Assembly (NCBI RefSeq): GCF_000212375.1
Contig: NC_015501.1
Coordinates: 1,860,001-1,924,000 of the forward strand
Direction of reading: 5' to 3'
Source: Porphyromonas asaccharolytica DSM 20707
GTDB lineage: Bacteria; Bacteroidota; Bacteroidia; Bacteroidales; Porphyromonadaceae
Length of the DNA stretch: 64,000 bases
Part shown: piece by piece, positions 14,711 to 24,665 of the stretch
Numbering within the stretch: position 1 is the stretch's first letter
How the letters are laid out: each line of letters begins with the position of its first letter
Translations under genes and position numbers: made by a program
The notes under the pieces: generated by a model
What the model was told of the DNA's origin: nothing
The model's database searches: none
What the model saw: only the letters and a program-made list of their open reading frames with translations

Positions 14711-16474
14711 ATGTTTCTTAAGATAAAAAGGCTTCTCTCCATCTGTGGGGGCTATCTGAAGCAGTTGTTGGGGCGTATGTGTAGTATGCCTACTCTCTTT
14801 ACCTTCCTGACACTCCTGCAAGTGCTTATGGGGAGCTTAATGATACTGCACCTTCGCATGGAGATGCCTCTACTCCTTTGGCTGGGAGGCTATATCGCCG
14901 GCACTGCGATACTGATGACGCTCCCCGCCATCCTACCTAAACGATGGTGGCGCATCACTTGGACTAGCCTCATCGTACTGCTCTCGGCTGTACTATTTAT
15001 ATATGAGTACTATCTGCTCACCGAGCACGGCACGCTCCTGACGCAGACCGTCTTGCTACAGTACTACACGCCCTGGGCCGATGAGGTGTGTCGCTCGCTA
15101 CTACCATGGAGTATGCCGATGCACACGCTACTGGAGGCCATCGGGTTGCTCTGTGGCATCAGCCTTGTGACCTGGTTAACCAACAAGGGCTGGGGACTAC
15201 TCTTCATGATACTGCTACTACTTATCTCCGGTATACCGCATGCTACGCAGCTAAGCCCAATAGTGGCCGGAGGGATCTCCAATGAAGAGGCTTACACGCT
15301 CGCTCATGAGTACAATATGATGAGTCGTTACGTAGCTACCACGCTGGGAGTCTTTACCAATCAAAAGCGATACGACGAGATGGGGCAGAACTTATGGAAA
15401 AACACTCCGACCAACGTTCGCCTCATGCCTCAGCGTCAGCCGCACAATGTGGTGGTCATCATCGGCGAGTCTCTACGTCGCTTAGACATGCACTGCTACG
15501 GCTATCCGCTAGAGAATACGCCACGCCTAGACTCACTCGTCCAGGCTGGCTCACTAGTTCTCTACGATGATGTCGTCTGCCCTCAACCGAACACGCTCAC
15601 CTCGCTGCGACGCGTCCTCACCATACGAGGAGAGGACGAGCAAGCACCTTGGGATGCCACGACGACACTCCCTATCACCTTCTCCTCTGCTGGCTACAAG
15701 ACCTACTGGTGTAGCAATCAGGAGATGGCTGGAGACTGGATCGAAGAGGTGTCGCTCATAGCCTCCACGGCCGATAGCTCCTACTACACCGATGGGAGTA
15801 CCTCTAGTGCCTTGCACTGGAAAGCTGGACGGGTCAAGCACGATGAACTCATCCTCCCGCATTTGATCGTCTACCGACAGACCAGCTCACCTAATGGGAG
15901 TCTTCTCGTCGTAGCGCATCTGATGGGGAGCCATGCCTCCTTTGCCGATAGATACCCCAACGATCGCTTTAGTCGCTTTACGGCTAAGGACGTAAAGCAG
16001 ATAGAGCCTCGCCTCAGCTCAGGAGAGGCGCAAAACTCGGCTGAGTATATGAACTCAATCCTCTACAACGACTCCATCGTCTCCGAAATTATCAAATACT
16101 ATAGCCAGAGCTCTTCCATCGTGATCTATTTCTCGGATCATGCTATCTCTCGCTATGACAATCCTAAGGCTCCTACTCAAGCAGCACACGGAGTCTGCGA
16201 GAGCGCTCTGCAGATACCCTTTATGGTCTACATGTCCGATCAGTTCGCTGCAGAGAATCCCGACGTCCTACTCGCCGTACAGCGTGCTCGGTACAAGCCC
16301 TTCATGACCGACCTCTTCACCTCTTCACTCATGGGACTTATGGGCATCGAGTCAAACTATACCATCCCCCGCTTACAGCTATGGAGTCTATCGTACGATG
16401 CGACCCGTCCTAGATGTATCAAGGGCTTTGGCTCTGAGGTTACCTTCTCACCTAAGCATCCAGATCAGCTATGA
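14711..16474 (+). CDS. Phosphoethanolamine transferase-like (EptA/sulfatase superfamily) membrane protein
   Basis: A 587-residue protein with about five N-terminal membrane helices, followed by a periplasmic sulfatase-fold domain. HNVVVIIGESLRR has the metal-binding Glu, and PQPNTLTSLRR has Thr-295, the likely nucleophile. YFSDHAISRY has the metal ligands Asp-476 and His-477, and AAHGV gives a further His. This is the layout of EptA-type transferases, which add phosphoethanolamine to lipid A or other glycans. It is translationally coupled (ATGA) to a paralogue that lacks these residues. The acceptor is not known. Confidence 0.85.
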   Translation: MFLKIKRLLSICGGYLKQLLGRMCSMPTLFTFLTLLQVLMGSLMILHLRMEMPLLLWLGGYIAGTAILMTLPAILPKRWWRITWTSLIVLLSAVLFIYEYYLLTEHGTLLTQTVLLQYYTPWADEVCRSLLPWSMPMHTLLEAIGLLCGISLVTWLTNKGWGLLFMILLLLISGIPHATQLSPIVAGGISNEEAYTLAHEYNMMSRYVATTLGVFTNQKRYDEMGQNLWKNTPTNVRLMPQRQPHNVVVIIGESLRRLDMHCYGYPLENTPRLDSLVQAGSLVLYDDVVCPQPNTLTSLRRVLTIRGEDEQAPWDATTTLPITFSSAGYKTYWCSNQEMAGDWIEEVSLIASTADSSYYTDGSTSSALHWKAGRVKHDELILPHLIVYRQTSSPNGSLLVVAHLMGSHASFADRYPNDRFSRFTAKDVKQIEPRLSSGEAQNSAEYMNSILYNDSIVSEIIKYYSQSSSIVIYFSDHAISRYDNPKAPTQAAHGVCESALQIPFMVYMSDQFAAENPDVLLAVQRARYKPFMTDLFTSSLMGLMGIESNYTIPRLQLWSLSYDATRPRCIKGFGSEVTFSPKHPDQL

Positions 16475-18138
16475 GAAAAGCACTCTTACACTACCTCCAG
16501 GGAGTCAAAGCAAGGATTCCACAGCTAGTATGGCTACTGATTGCGATGCTAGCGATTTTGACGCTCAATAACCTGGTCATCAGAGGCCTGCTCTCTAGGA
16601 GTGCCACTTATCTATCTAGAGAGAATCTCCCCCTACTATGGGACACCCTCTGGATGGCTACGTTACTCTACATCATCCCCACTCTGATCCCCCATCGCAT
16701 CACACGTCGGGTGGTCCTCATCATCGAGCTGGTACTGATCAGTGCCATACATATCATGGATCTCTACCTCGTCAGTACCTATCAGATGCCTTACTGCGAT
16801 GCGATCGCTATCCCGATCTTTGCGACCAACCCTGGAGAGGCTAGCGGTTTTTTCAAGTCGCTACGACTGGAGATGCCCTTTATGCTCATCGAGGGAGTCA
16901 AGCTCCTAGTGGCTATCTTCCTACCGCTCGGCATCTCTTGGCTCATAAGTCGTACCAAGCGTACTAAAGAGCAGCCCACCCCTTGGGACAAGCGCATCCA
17001 ACGGTACAGCTCTACACTCCTCTTCATAGTAGTTCTCGTTGGCGCACACATACTCGGCATCAACTATCTGCGTCAGACGCGTATCGCTACCAGTGCAGGA
17101 GTCATACAGTACAATGCGCATGCACCTCTAGCTCGCCTTTACTTGAGCCATCGGGTGTTGCGTCATGATGCTAAGCGCTGTGCTCTTGACTATAGACCTC
17201 GGCAAGCGACTCCCCAAGAGGTAACCGTAGACTCACTCCTACCGCCGCACAATGTCGTGCTGGTCGTTGCTGAAAACATCTACCCGCATCTGATGCACTG
17301 CTACAATCCTATCGTCAATGACAATACACCTGTCATAGACTCGCTCCTACAGATGGGCTCTTTCATCAGGCTTGACAGCGTCTACAGTGCCTCTGACAAT
17401 GCGGCTCTAGCTGCTGCCTGGACATTCTCCCTCTGTCCTAAGGATAGCCCTAACAGTTGGGACACTTATCCCTCTATCTATAGTATCTTTCGTGCAGCAG
17501 GCTACGACACCTATTGGCTAGACAACACCCCGCGCATAGCACGTGGACTAGATGTCTACCCACAGCTAGCAGCCGACTGCGACGACCACTTCTTTACCAA
17601 TCTACGTGCAGATGATCAAGACTGGACCAGCAGAATTCCCTATGATGACGCGGTCCTTGACCAACTCAAGCAGCTAGAGAGTCAGTCTCGTCTCACAACC
17701 ATTCATCTCTTGGGAGCTCGCAGTAACATCTGGTGGCGTATCCCCGAGGAGTTCTGTAAGTACAATCGCCTGTCGGCAAACATTGACATAGATCTATCGG
17801 GCGATGCTCTAGACCACCTGGCTCAATACTACAACGTCGTCTACTACCAGGACGACCTACTCAAGCAACTCATCGCACACTACCAAGACACCCCCACGAT
17901 ACTTATCTATTGCAGCCCTGTAGGGGCCTATAGTGAGTGGCACCCTTACTCAGGCGATCAGGTGGCTCCCGAGACTAGAGGTCAGGTGCCTATGCTACTA
18001 TACCTCTCCCCTGCCATGCAGCGCATCTCTCCCACCCTACGAGATCAGTTGCTACAGCTTAATGCCGAGCGACACAACCTCAGCGACCTGCCCCAGCTAC
18101 TGATGCGTCTCTCTGGCATCAAGGTATCCCTATCGTAG
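16471..18138 (+). CDS. EptA-like paralogue lacking catalytic residues
   Basis: A 555-residue protein that aligns along its whole length with the preceding gene product: N-terminal membrane helices, then HNVVLVVAENIYP, HCYNPIVNDNTPVIDSLLQMGSF and FRAAGYDTYWLDN. The nucleophile Thr is replaced by Ala-311 (SDNAALAA), and the SDH metal site is replaced by Ser-Pro-Val (residues 482-484). The downstream His region reads APETRGQVP. Only the GES-equivalent Glu (AEN) remains. It therefore looks like a pseudoenzyme, perhaps a partner subunit or scaffold of the upstream transferase. The reading frame is intact, which argues for a retained function. Confidence 0.82.
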   Translation: MRKALLHYLQGVKARIPQLVWLLIAMLAILTLNNLVIRGLLSRSATYLSRENLPLLWDTLWMATLLYIIPTLIPHRITRRVVLIIELVLISAIHIMDLYLVSTYQMPYCDAIAIPIFATNPGEASGFFKSLRLEMPFMLIEGVKLLVAIFLPLGISWLISRTKRTKEQPTPWDKRIQRYSSTLLFIVVLVGAHILGINYLRQTRIATSAGVIQYNAHAPLARLYLSHRVLRHDAKRCALDYRPRQATPQEVTVDSLLPPHNVVLVVAENIYPHLMHCYNPIVNDNTPVIDSLLQMGSFIRLDSVYSASDNAALAAAWTFSLCPKDSPNSWDTYPSIYSIFRAAGYDTYWLDNTPRIARGLDVYPQLAADCDDHFFTNLRADDQDWTSRIPYDDAVLDQLKQLESQSRLTTIHLLGARSNIWWRIPEEFCKYNRLSANIDIDLSGDALDHLAQYYNVVYYQDDLLKQLIAHYQDTPTILIYCSPVGAYSEWHPYSGDQVAPETRGQVPMLLYLSPAMQRISPTLRDQLLQLNAERHNLSDLPQLLMRLSGIKVSLS

Positions 18139-18247
18139 CAAAACACTCTCATAGTTCCTCGCCCATCACTGATATACTCTGAAGTCTAGAGTATGCTCCT
18201 ACTCTTACAGACTTACAAATCTGTAGGACACAAAGTCCATAGTGCAA

Positions 18248-18297
18248 ACCTTACAGCTCGGCTCGTAAGGTGCTTTGTCCTCAAAGTGGTACCTTTG
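18248..18297 (+). promoter_or_regulatory. mazG promoter with upstream dyad
   Basis: The -7 element TACCTTTG (18290-18297) lies 21 bases before the mazG ATG. Upstream, ACCTTAC (18248-18254) and GTAAGGT (18265-18271) form a dyad. Nearby AGGACA/TGTCCT and CAAAGT copies could extend a larger fold. It could be the 3' hairpin of the EptA-like operon or an operator. Confidence 0.55.
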
Positions 18298-18318
18298 CAC
18301 TATAATAATAGACAAGCT

Positions 18319-19110
18319 ATGATACACAGCAAAGATGAACGGCTGGAGGCTTTCTCCCGCCTACTGGATGTCCTTGACAATCTGCGCACGCACTGCCCGT
18401 GGGATCGCAAGCAAACGAATGAGTCGCTACGGGCTAACACCATCGAGGAGGTCTACGAACTGAGCGAGGCGCTAGAGCAAGGAGATACGAATGCTATCTC
18501 TAAGGAGCTAGGCGACGTGCTCCTGCATGTCCTTTTCTATGCGCGCATAGGGGACGAGCAGGGCAACTTTGACATTGTAGATGTGTGCAACAAGCTGTGC
18601 AACAAGCTCATCTTTCGCCACCCGCACATCTATGCTACCGAGGAGGTCGAAGATGCGGGGCAGGTGGTACAGCTCTGGGAGCAGGTGAAGCAAAAGGAGA
18701 AGGACGGCAATAAGTCGGTCCTCTCGGGCGTGCCGTCGGCTCTGCCTGCACTGATCAAGGCGTACCGCATACAGGACAAGGCGCGGGCCGTCGGCTTCGA
18801 CTGGCAGGAGCGCGAGGAGGTTTGGGCGAAGGTGCGCGAAGAGCTGCAGGAGGTCGAGCAGGAGATGACCTCGGGCAGTGCTGACGACCTAGAGGCCGAG
18901 ATAGGGGACTTGCTCTTTAGCATTGTCAATGCGGCTCGTCTCTATGGAGTGAATCCCGACAATGCCCTAGAGCGGACGAATCGTAAGTTTATCGACCGCT
19001 TTGAGTATATCGAGCGGACGGCTAAGACTCGTGGTCAGAGCATCACCGATCTCTCACTAGAGGAGATGGAGACGCTATGGAAGGAGGCCAAAAAGAGTAC
19101 CAGCAAATAG
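18319..19110 (+). CDS. mazG: Nucleoside triphosphate pyrophosphohydrolase MazG
   Basis: A 263-residue two-domain MazG that hydrolyses (d)NTPs to NMPs and pyrophosphate, a house-cleaning and ppGpp-related role. The first domain has CPWDRKQTNESLRANTIEEVYEL and KELGDVLLHVLFYARI (EExxE...ExxD). The second has EAEIGDLLFSIVNAARL. The start at 18319 is chosen because the promoter lies inside the longer ORF version. A 12-base gap to the next gene suggests an operon. Confidence 0.93.
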   Translation: MIHSKDERLEAFSRLLDVLDNLRTHCPWDRKQTNESLRANTIEEVYELSEALEQGDTNAISKELGDVLLHVLFYARIGDEQGNFDIVDVCNKLCNKLIFRHPHIYATEEVEDAGQVVQLWEQVKQKEKDGNKSVLSGVPSALPALIKAYRIQDKARAVGFDWQEREEVWAKVREELQEVEQEMTSGSADDLEAEIGDLLFSIVNAARLYGVNPDNALERTNRKFIDRFEYIERTAKTRGQSITDLSLEEMETLWKEAKKSTSK

Positions 19111-19122
19111 TCTCGTCTAGCT

Positions 19123-20055
19123 ATGATAGCATGTAGTCTCTCCGATCAAACCTGCCCACACTGCCATAATAGTAGCTATACCGAGCTGTGGGAGTGTGAG
19201 GACCACCTCGTCTCGCACGAGCACTATGCCATAGGACGCTGCAACGAATGTGGACTGCTACAGACCTTGACACCTCCTCCCGCAGAGGAGCTAGGGCACT
19301 ACTACGACAGCTCCGACTATCTGAGCCATCAGACAGAGGGCCGGGGCGGTATGGCTCGCATCTATCGTGCGGTGAAGCGCTACCGCGTAGGACGGCGGGT
19401 TCGGACGGCTCGCAAGCTCTGTGCGACAGCTCCGCAGATGATGCTGGAGGTCGGGGCGGGCGTTGGAGCCTTTGCCCATGCTATGCAGGAGCATGGGTGC
19501 AAAGCGTATGTCGTGGAGCAGAGCAAAGCGGCACGGCAACTGTGCGCTCAGCAGATCCCTAGCGAGCAACTCTTTGCCACGACCCAAGAGTTTGTGGCAC
19601 ACCACTCCGAACTATTTGGTCAGCTAGACCTTATCTGTCTATGGCATAGCCTAGAGCATCTACCAGATCTTGCCGATCAACTAGAGATTTACCAACAGCT
19701 ACTCAAGCCTGGGGGGACGCTCTGCATCGCTGTGCCTAATGCGCAGAGCTTTGACGCTAGCTACTACCGTGCACTCTGGGCTGCTTACGATGTGCCGCGT
19801 CACCTGTGGCACTTTACGCCACACTCTATGCGACAAACGGTTGAGGCGCACCACTTCACCTTAAAGAAGATTCGTCCGCAGCGACTAGATGTCTACTACA
19901 TTGCACTGCTGAGCGAAAGCTACAAGCAGGGGGGACGTATCAACTTCATTACCTGGCTCAAAGCCTTTGGCGTCGGCTTTTCCTACCACATACGCTCCCT
20001 CTTTACCCCGATGAGAGCGAGTGCACTGCTCTACCACTTCGTCCGTCAGGCGTGA
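19123..20055 (+). CDS. Class I SAM methyltransferase with N-terminal zinc-ribbon cysteines
   Basis: A 310-residue methyltransferase of the Methyltransf_23 type. N-terminal CPHC and CNEC pairs (near residues 10-43) look like a zinc site. Motif I is MLEVGAGVGAFAHAM (near residue 107), and CLWHSLEHLPD follows. The family often acts on nucleotide-sugar or glycan intermediates. The substrate is unknown. Its stop overlaps the start of the following gene (GTGATG). Confidence 0.82.
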   Translation: MIACSLSDQTCPHCHNSSYTELWECEDHLVSHEHYAIGRCNECGLLQTLTPPPAEELGHYYDSSDYLSHQTEGRGGMARIYRAVKRYRVGRRVRTARKLCATAPQMMLEVGAGVGAFAHAMQEHGCKAYVVEQSKAARQLCAQQIPSEQLFATTQEFVAHHSELFGQLDLICLWHSLEHLPDLADQLEIYQQLLKPGGTLCIAVPNAQSFDASYYRALWAAYDVPRHLWHFTPHSMRQTVEAHHFTLKKIRPQRLDVYYIALLSESYKQGGRINFITWLKAFGVGFSYHIRSLFTPMRASALLYHFVRQA

Positions 20056-21245
20056 TGAAGGCGAGACAGCTACTCGGGACGATCCTCCTACTGCTAGCCC
20101 CGATCCCCGTACTCTGCGCTAGCAACGTTGCGGAGCTGAGTGCGGACTCCCTGCGTCTGAGTGTGGGGGTAGAAGCAACGACCTTCTTTCGCAATAATGA
20201 GTACCACGCCGACTACCAGCTCGGCTATACGCTCCCCGGGTGGCAATTGGCTCCCACGGTGGCGCTCGAGCATCGCCAGGTGCGTCTCGTGGGGGGCGTA
20301 TACAACCTCACTTTACTGGGTGCACAGCGCTATCCACGAGGTGGTTGGTACGACCACTTGCCGCACTGGAGCGGCGATCCTAAGAAGCAGGGGCGTGGTG
20401 TGCATCTACGTCCTATCCTCTCCTTACAATACAGGCCGAACGACCATATCACCGTCTCGATGGGGACACTCCTCGGAGCGCAGACAGTGGCACTACGAGG
20501 TGTCGCGTCCTCCACGGTCGATCAAGACGGGTCGCTCTCGCTCGTCTCACCGCTCTACGATCCTGAGTACAGCTTCACACGAGACCCCGCTCAGGGCGCA
20601 ATGATTCAACTACGCTATCCTCGCTTTGCTCTAGAAGCTCTTGTGGATTGGCAAGGCTTTATTTTCCCTGGAGAAACTCATCAGGAGGCTTTTTCAGCCC
20701 TACTATCCACAGTTTATCGGCTCCACAGCAGCGATAGTTGGAAAACGCAACTAGAGTTGCAAGCTACGGCTCACCATCGGGCAGGAGAGATACAGCAGAT
20801 GTCCCCTCCAGACACGCTACACACCTACTTAGCGGGAGCCACTGGGGTGACTACACAATATAAGTATGCAGCGCAGGGGACGGTCGAAGGCTCTCTGCAC
20901 ATCTTAGGCTCTTCGCTCCGTGACGGCAAGTCTGAGCCACCACTCGGATATGGCTTCTATGGTCGATTAGCTTGGCGACACAAGATGCTGCGACTAGCGA
21001 CAGATGCCACTTACGGGCACCGCTACTATGCGCCCTACGGGGGACCGCTCCTAGCGTCCGCTCGTACAGCCGAGGAGCAGTGGCGACTAGGCCTTTATCC
21101 CGCCCTAGAAGTACCCATTCCCAGCTTCGGAGCATTGCGCCTAGAGGGTGCGCTCTGGTGGAGTCAGCGTACCGCCACACGGAGCCAGCTGAGCCACATG
21201 ATCTCCCTGACACTCACCTTTTGCAACAACTGGACAATCCTTTAG
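20055..21245 (+). CDS. Exported beta-barrel-like protein of unknown function
   Basis: A 396-residue protein starting at the ATG at 20055 (the GTG just before it is less likely). A signal peptide (LLGTILLLLAPIPVLCAS) precedes a body of alternating strands with aromatic girdles (HADYQLGYTLPGWQLAPTVA, GRLAWRHKMLRLATDATYGH) and a strand ending in an aromatic-rich tail. This fits an outer-membrane barrel or a periplasmic beta-rich protein. I do not recognise the family. Coupling to the methyltransferase gene suggests a joint role in the cell envelope. Confidence 0.7.
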   Translation: MKARQLLGTILLLLAPIPVLCASNVAELSADSLRLSVGVEATTFFRNNEYHADYQLGYTLPGWQLAPTVALEHRQVRLVGGVYNLTLLGAQRYPRGGWYDHLPHWSGDPKKQGRGVHLRPILSLQYRPNDHITVSMGTLLGAQTVALRGVASSTVDQDGSLSLVSPLYDPEYSFTRDPAQGAMIQLRYPRFALEALVDWQGFIFPGETHQEAFSALLSTVYRLHSSDSWKTQLELQATAHHRAGEIQQMSPPDTLHTYLAGATGVTTQYKYAAQGTVEGSLHILGSSLRDGKSEPPLGYGFYGRLAWRHKMLRLATDATYGHRYYAPYGGPLLASARTAEEQWRLGLYPALEVPIPSFGALRLEGALWWSQRTATRSQLSHMISLTLTFCNNWTIL

Positions 21246-21274
21246 CGATGCGCTCTAGAGTGGCGCAAAAGTTG

Positions 21275-21282
21275 TAGCTTTG
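21275..21282 (+). promoter_or_regulatory. Promoter -7 element of maeB
   Basis: TAGCTTTG fits TAnnTTTG. It leaves a leader of about 57 nt before the ATG at 21345. Confidence 0.65.
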
Positions 21283-21344
21283 TATGCGAGGTGAGGAGAG
21301 ATCCTTGCCACGAAGAACTATGTATCATACTATAAGATAGCATA

Positions 21345-23621
21345 ATGGACAAAAAACTAGAAGCGGCTGCGAGAGCCTATCATGCGCTTCCACAGCCTGG
21401 TAAGATAGAGGTGCGACCCACTAAGTCGCACAATACACAGCAGGATCTGACGCTTGCTTACAGCCCTGGCGTGGCTGTGCCTTGTAAAGATATAGAGGCT
21501 GATCCTGAGCGTGCTTACGACTACACCTCCAAGGGTAATCTCGTTGCGGTTATCTCCAACGGCACCGCCGTCTTAGGACTGGGCAACATCGGTGCTATGG
21601 CAGGCAAGCCGGTGATGGAGGGCAAGGGACTGCTCTTCAAGATCTATGCGGGTATCGATGTCTTTGACCTAGAGGTCGACGAGAAGGACCCCAAGAAGTT
21701 TGTCGAGATCGTTCGCTCGCTGGCACCCACCTTCGGCGGTATCAACCTCGAGGACATCAAGGCCCCCGAGTGCTTTGAGATTGAGGAGGAACTGAAGGCT
21801 ACGCTTGACATTCCCGTCATGCACGATGATCAGCACGGCACCGCCATCATCTCCGCTGCGGGTATGCTCAATGCACTTAAGATCGTCGGCAAGAAGATCG
21901 AAGAGACTAAGATCGTAGTCAGTGGCGCAGGAGCCTCAGCACAGTCCTGCACCAAGCTTTATATAGCACTGGGAGCTAAGCGGGAGAACATTGTGATGAT
22001 CGACTCCAAGGGGGTCATTCGCACCGATCGCCCCAACCTAGATGAACGCAAAGCTTTCTTTGCGACCAGTCGTGAGGGTATCTACACACTGGCCGATGCG
22101 ATTGAAGGGGCTGACCTTTTCCTCGGACTATCACAGCCTGGTGTGCTAACGCCTGAGATGGTGCAGAAGATGGCACCCAATCCGATTGTCTTTGCGCTAG
22201 CCAATCCAGAGCCTGAGATCAGGTATGAGGATGCAAAAGCGGCACGCCCTGACGTACTTATGGCTACGGGCCGGTCGGACTATCCAAATCAGATCAATAA
22301 TGTGATCGGCTTCCCCTATATCTTCAGAGGGGCACTCGATGTGCGTGCCACGGCGATCAATGAGGAGATGAAGATGGCTGCCACAATAGCAATCGCAGAC
22401 CTAGCGCAGGAGCCTGTCCCCGATGAAGTCTCTAGTGCCTACGGACACATGCCGCTGCACTTCGGCCCTGACTACTTTATCCCGAAGCCTGTGGACCCAC
22501 GCCTCATCACGAGGGTCTCGATGGCCGTGGCTCGTGCAGCTATCCGTACGGGTGTAGCGCGTCGTGAGATTACCGACTGGGAGGCTTACGAGCAGTCGCT
22601 GCTGATGCGCACGGGAGGTATGAGTCACCTGCTACGTCGTATCCACGAGGCTGCGCAAAAGTCGCCCAAGCGTATGGTCTACGCTGCGGGTGAGAACCCA
22701 CTCGTGCTGCGTGCTGCTGCTGAGGTGGCTCAGCTGGGCATCGCTCATCCTATCGTGCTGGGTGACCCCGTGGTCATCCGAGAGCTTGCCAAGGAGCATG
22801 ACTTGGATCTCTCCACGATCGAAATTATCAATCAGCATGACGAGCAGTGGAAGGCTAAGCGTGAGGAGTATGCCCGCCGCTACACAGAGCAAAACTGGCG
22901 CAAGGGCGGTATCCTGAGTGAAGCTAAGGACAAGATGTTTGGCCCGAACTACTTCGGCATGATGATGGTACAGTGCGGCGATGCCGACAGCTTGATCACA
23001 GGTATTTACTCAAACTATGCCTACCTCTCCAATGTGGCTCGTGATACGGTGGGTATAGCACCAGGTCACCAGCACTTTGCCACGATGCACCTCGTGATGA
23101 TGAAGAGTGGACCTCTCTTCCTGGCTGATACGCTGATCAATCAAAACCTCAAGGCTGAGACACTGGTGGACATTGCGCTCCTGGCTGCCGAAAAGGTACG
23201 CTGCTTTGGCATCAAGCCGGTCATTGCTATGGTTAGCTTCTCAGACTTTGGCAGCACCGATGCCGAGTCCTCGGTGGAGGCACGCAAGGCGGTGGAGATC
23301 CTGCACAGAGACTACCCGCATATTGTGGTGGACGGTGAGATGCAGCTACAGACTGCGCTCAACTACCAGCGACGCGATGAGGAGTTCCCGAACAATCGCA
23401 TCAAGGGTGAGCCAGCCAATGTGCTCATCTTCCCCCGTCTCTCGGCTGCGAATGCGTGCTATCAGCTGCTCAAGCACCTAGACATAGCGGAGGATGTGAT
23501 CGGTCCTATCCAGATCGGACTGGCTAAGCCGATCTACTTCGCCGACCACGATGCAGACGTCAAGGACATCGTCAATATCACAGCGATGGCTTCGCTAGAC
23601 TCGAACTCCTGCTTCGTCTAG
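21345..23621 (+). CDS. maeB: NADP-dependent malic enzyme with C-terminal phosphotransacetylase-like domain
   Basis: A 758-residue MaeB-type enzyme that decarboxylates malate to pyruvate. Residues 1-410 are the malic enzyme part ([45 protein letters not shown]). Residues about 430-758 are a phosphate acetyl/butyryltransferase-like domain ([47 protein letters not shown]) that regulates the enzyme allosterically in other bacteria and is not expected to be catalytic. Flanked by its own promoter and a strong terminator, so monocistronic. Confidence 0.95.
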   Translation: MDKKLEAAARAYHALPQPGKIEVRPTKSHNTQQDLTLAYSPGVAVPCKDIEADPERAYDYTSKGNLVAVISNGTAVLGLGNIGAMAGKPVMEGKGLLFKIYAGIDVFDLEVDEKDPKKFVEIVRSLAPTFGGINLEDIKAPECFEIEEELKATLDIPVMHDDQHGTAIISAAGMLNALKIVGKKIEETKIVVSGAGASAQSCTKLYIALGAKRENIVMIDSKGVIRTDRPNLDERKAFFATSREGIYTLADAIEGADLFLGLSQPGVLTPEMVQKMAPNPIVFALANPEPEIRYEDAKAARPDVLMATGRSDYPNQINNVIGFPYIFRGALDVRATAINEEMKMAATIAIADLAQEPVPDEVSSAYGHMPLHFGPDYFIPKPVDPRLITRVSMAVARAAIRTGVARREITDWEAYEQSLLMRTGGMSHLLRRIHEAAQKSPKRMVYAAGENPLVLRAAAEVAQLGIAHPIVLGDPVVIRELAKEHDLDLSTIEIINQHDEQWKAKREEYARRYTEQNWRKGGILSEAKDKMFGPNYFGMMMVQCGDADSLITGIYSNYAYLSNVARDTVGIAPGHQHFATMHLVMMKSGPLFLADTLINQNLKAETLVDIALLAAEKVRCFGIKPVIAMVSFSDFGSTDAESSVEARKAVEILHRDYPHIVVDGEMQLQTALNYQRRDEEFPNNRIKGEPANVLIFPRLSAANACYQLLKHLDIAEDVIGPIQIGLAKPIYFADHDADVKDIVNITAMASLDSNSCFV

Positions 23622-23646
23622 TCCGTCGCGCCATACGACAATAAGA

Positions 23647-23679
23647 GGGAGATCCACCAGATGGTGGGTCTCCCTTTTT
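23647..23679 (+). terminator. Rho-independent terminator of maeB
   Basis: GGGAGATCCACC (23647-23658) pairs with GGTGGGTCTCCC (23663-23674), followed by TTTTT. Confidence 0.9.
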
Positions 23680-23680
23680 A

Positions 23681-23765
23681 GTTTCCGACGTGAGAAACTT
23701 CAGTTTCCTAGGTATGAAACGCCTCGTCCCTAGGGAGGGACGTTGTCTTTCCACGGGAGGAAACT
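23681..23765. repeat. Diverged relative of the 22-bp-phased repeat
   Basis: Palindromic cores CGACGTGA, CCTAGG, CCTAGG and CCACGGGA centre near 23689, 23709, 23731 and 23754, steps of 20-23 bp. Linkers contain GAAACTTC and GAAAC as in the full elements. The terminal repeats are not seen. Similarity is moderate, so this could be an independent array of the same style. Confidence 0.45.
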
Positions 23766-23810
23766 CTAGCTTTATCAGACCAATCGCAAGATTGGGTGGA
23801 AGAGGAAGAC

Positions 23811-23857
23811 AAAAAAGAGGAGACTTAACCGCATTTAATCAGCGATTAAGTCTCCTC
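23811..23857 (-). terminator. Terminator of the YggS-family gene
   Basis: GAGGAGACTTAA (23817-23828) pairs with TTAAGTCTCCTC (23846-23857). On the minus strand it is followed by TTTTTT (23816-23811). Confidence 0.85.
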
Positions 23858-23913
23858 CTCGTGGTGCTGCGTCTGACTTCCGTCAGGGTGGAATGGTTGA
23901 GAGCGGGGCTGGG

Positions 23914-24579
23914 CTAGTATTGTCGCTCGCCAAAGATGGCGGTGCCGATGCGGACGATCGTAGAGCCGGCCTCTACGGCTAGGGGCCAGTCACTGCTCAT
24001 ACCCATGGAGAGCTCATCCCACGAGATCTCGGGGTAGCGCTCACGTAGCTCCGTCTGTAGGGCACGTAGCGTGTCAAACTCGTGACGTATCTGCTCTTTG
24101 TCTGCCGTCAGCGTCGCCATACCCATCAAGCCGCAGATGGTGATGCGCTCCCGCCACTCGGGAGTCGCTAGGTAGTGGTCTACGAGTGCTAGGAGCTCCG
24201 TGTGGTCTAGTCCGCTCTTGCTCTCCTCCTGTGCTATCTTGTACTGCAGGAGGATGCGCAGCTGGCGGTCGAAGCGGTTCGCCTGCTTGACGATCTCCTG
24301 GAGGAGAGCCTCGGAGTCGACGCTCTCGATGAGGGAGACGTAGGGGACGATGTACTTGACCTTGTTGCGCTGGAGTGTGCCGATGAAGTGCCACTGAATG
24401 TCTTCGGGGAGCTGGGGAGCCTTTTCGGCAAGCTCTTGTGCTCGGTTTTCGCCAAAGAGTCGCTGACCGGCTTCGTAAGCCTCACGGACGGACTCTACGG
24501 GGTGAAACTTGGAGACTGCCACCAGCTGCACCTGCTCTGGTATCTGACTCCGGATCTCTGCTAGACGCTCTGCGATCAT
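23914..24579 (-). CDS. YggS family pyridoxal phosphate homeostasis protein
   Basis: A 221-residue PLP-binding protein. The PLP-binding Lys sits in VAVSKFHP (near residue 24). GENRAQEL, HFIGTLQRNK, LSMGMSSDWPLA and GSTIVRIGTAIFG are the family signatures. YggS/PLPBP proteins bind PLP and buffer its level in the cytoplasm without a known catalytic activity. Its neighbour is DUF4494, from which it is separated by a terminator. Confidence 0.93.
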   Translation of the reverse strand: MIAERLAEIRSQIPEQVQLVAVSKFHPVESVREAYEAGQRLFGENRAQELAEKAPQLPEDIQWHFIGTLQRNKVKYIVPYVSLIESVDSEALLQEIVKQANRFDRQLRILLQYKIAQEESKSGLDHTELLALVDHYLATPEWRERITICGLMGMATLTADKEQIRHEFDTLRALQTELRERYPEISWDELSMGMSSDWPLAVEAGSTIVRIGTAIFGERQY

Positions 24580-24619
24580 GATGTGTGGGGGAAAAATGAG
24601 GATTGGTACAATACAAAAA

Positions 24620-24651
24620 GAGACTGCTACCTGTCTCTCGGTAACAGTCTC
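24620..24651 (-). terminator. Terminator of the DUF4494 gene
   Basis: GAGACTGCTACC (24620-24631) pairs with GGTAACAGTCTC (24640-24651), with one wobble. On the minus strand it is followed by TTTTT. Confidence 0.85.
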
Positions 24652-24665
24652 GGAATAGGAATGGG

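Noticed and set aside
18193-18318. N-terminal extension of MazG
   Set aside because: The extension contains the promoter box at 18290 and a dyad. MazG homologues start close to the ATG at 18319.
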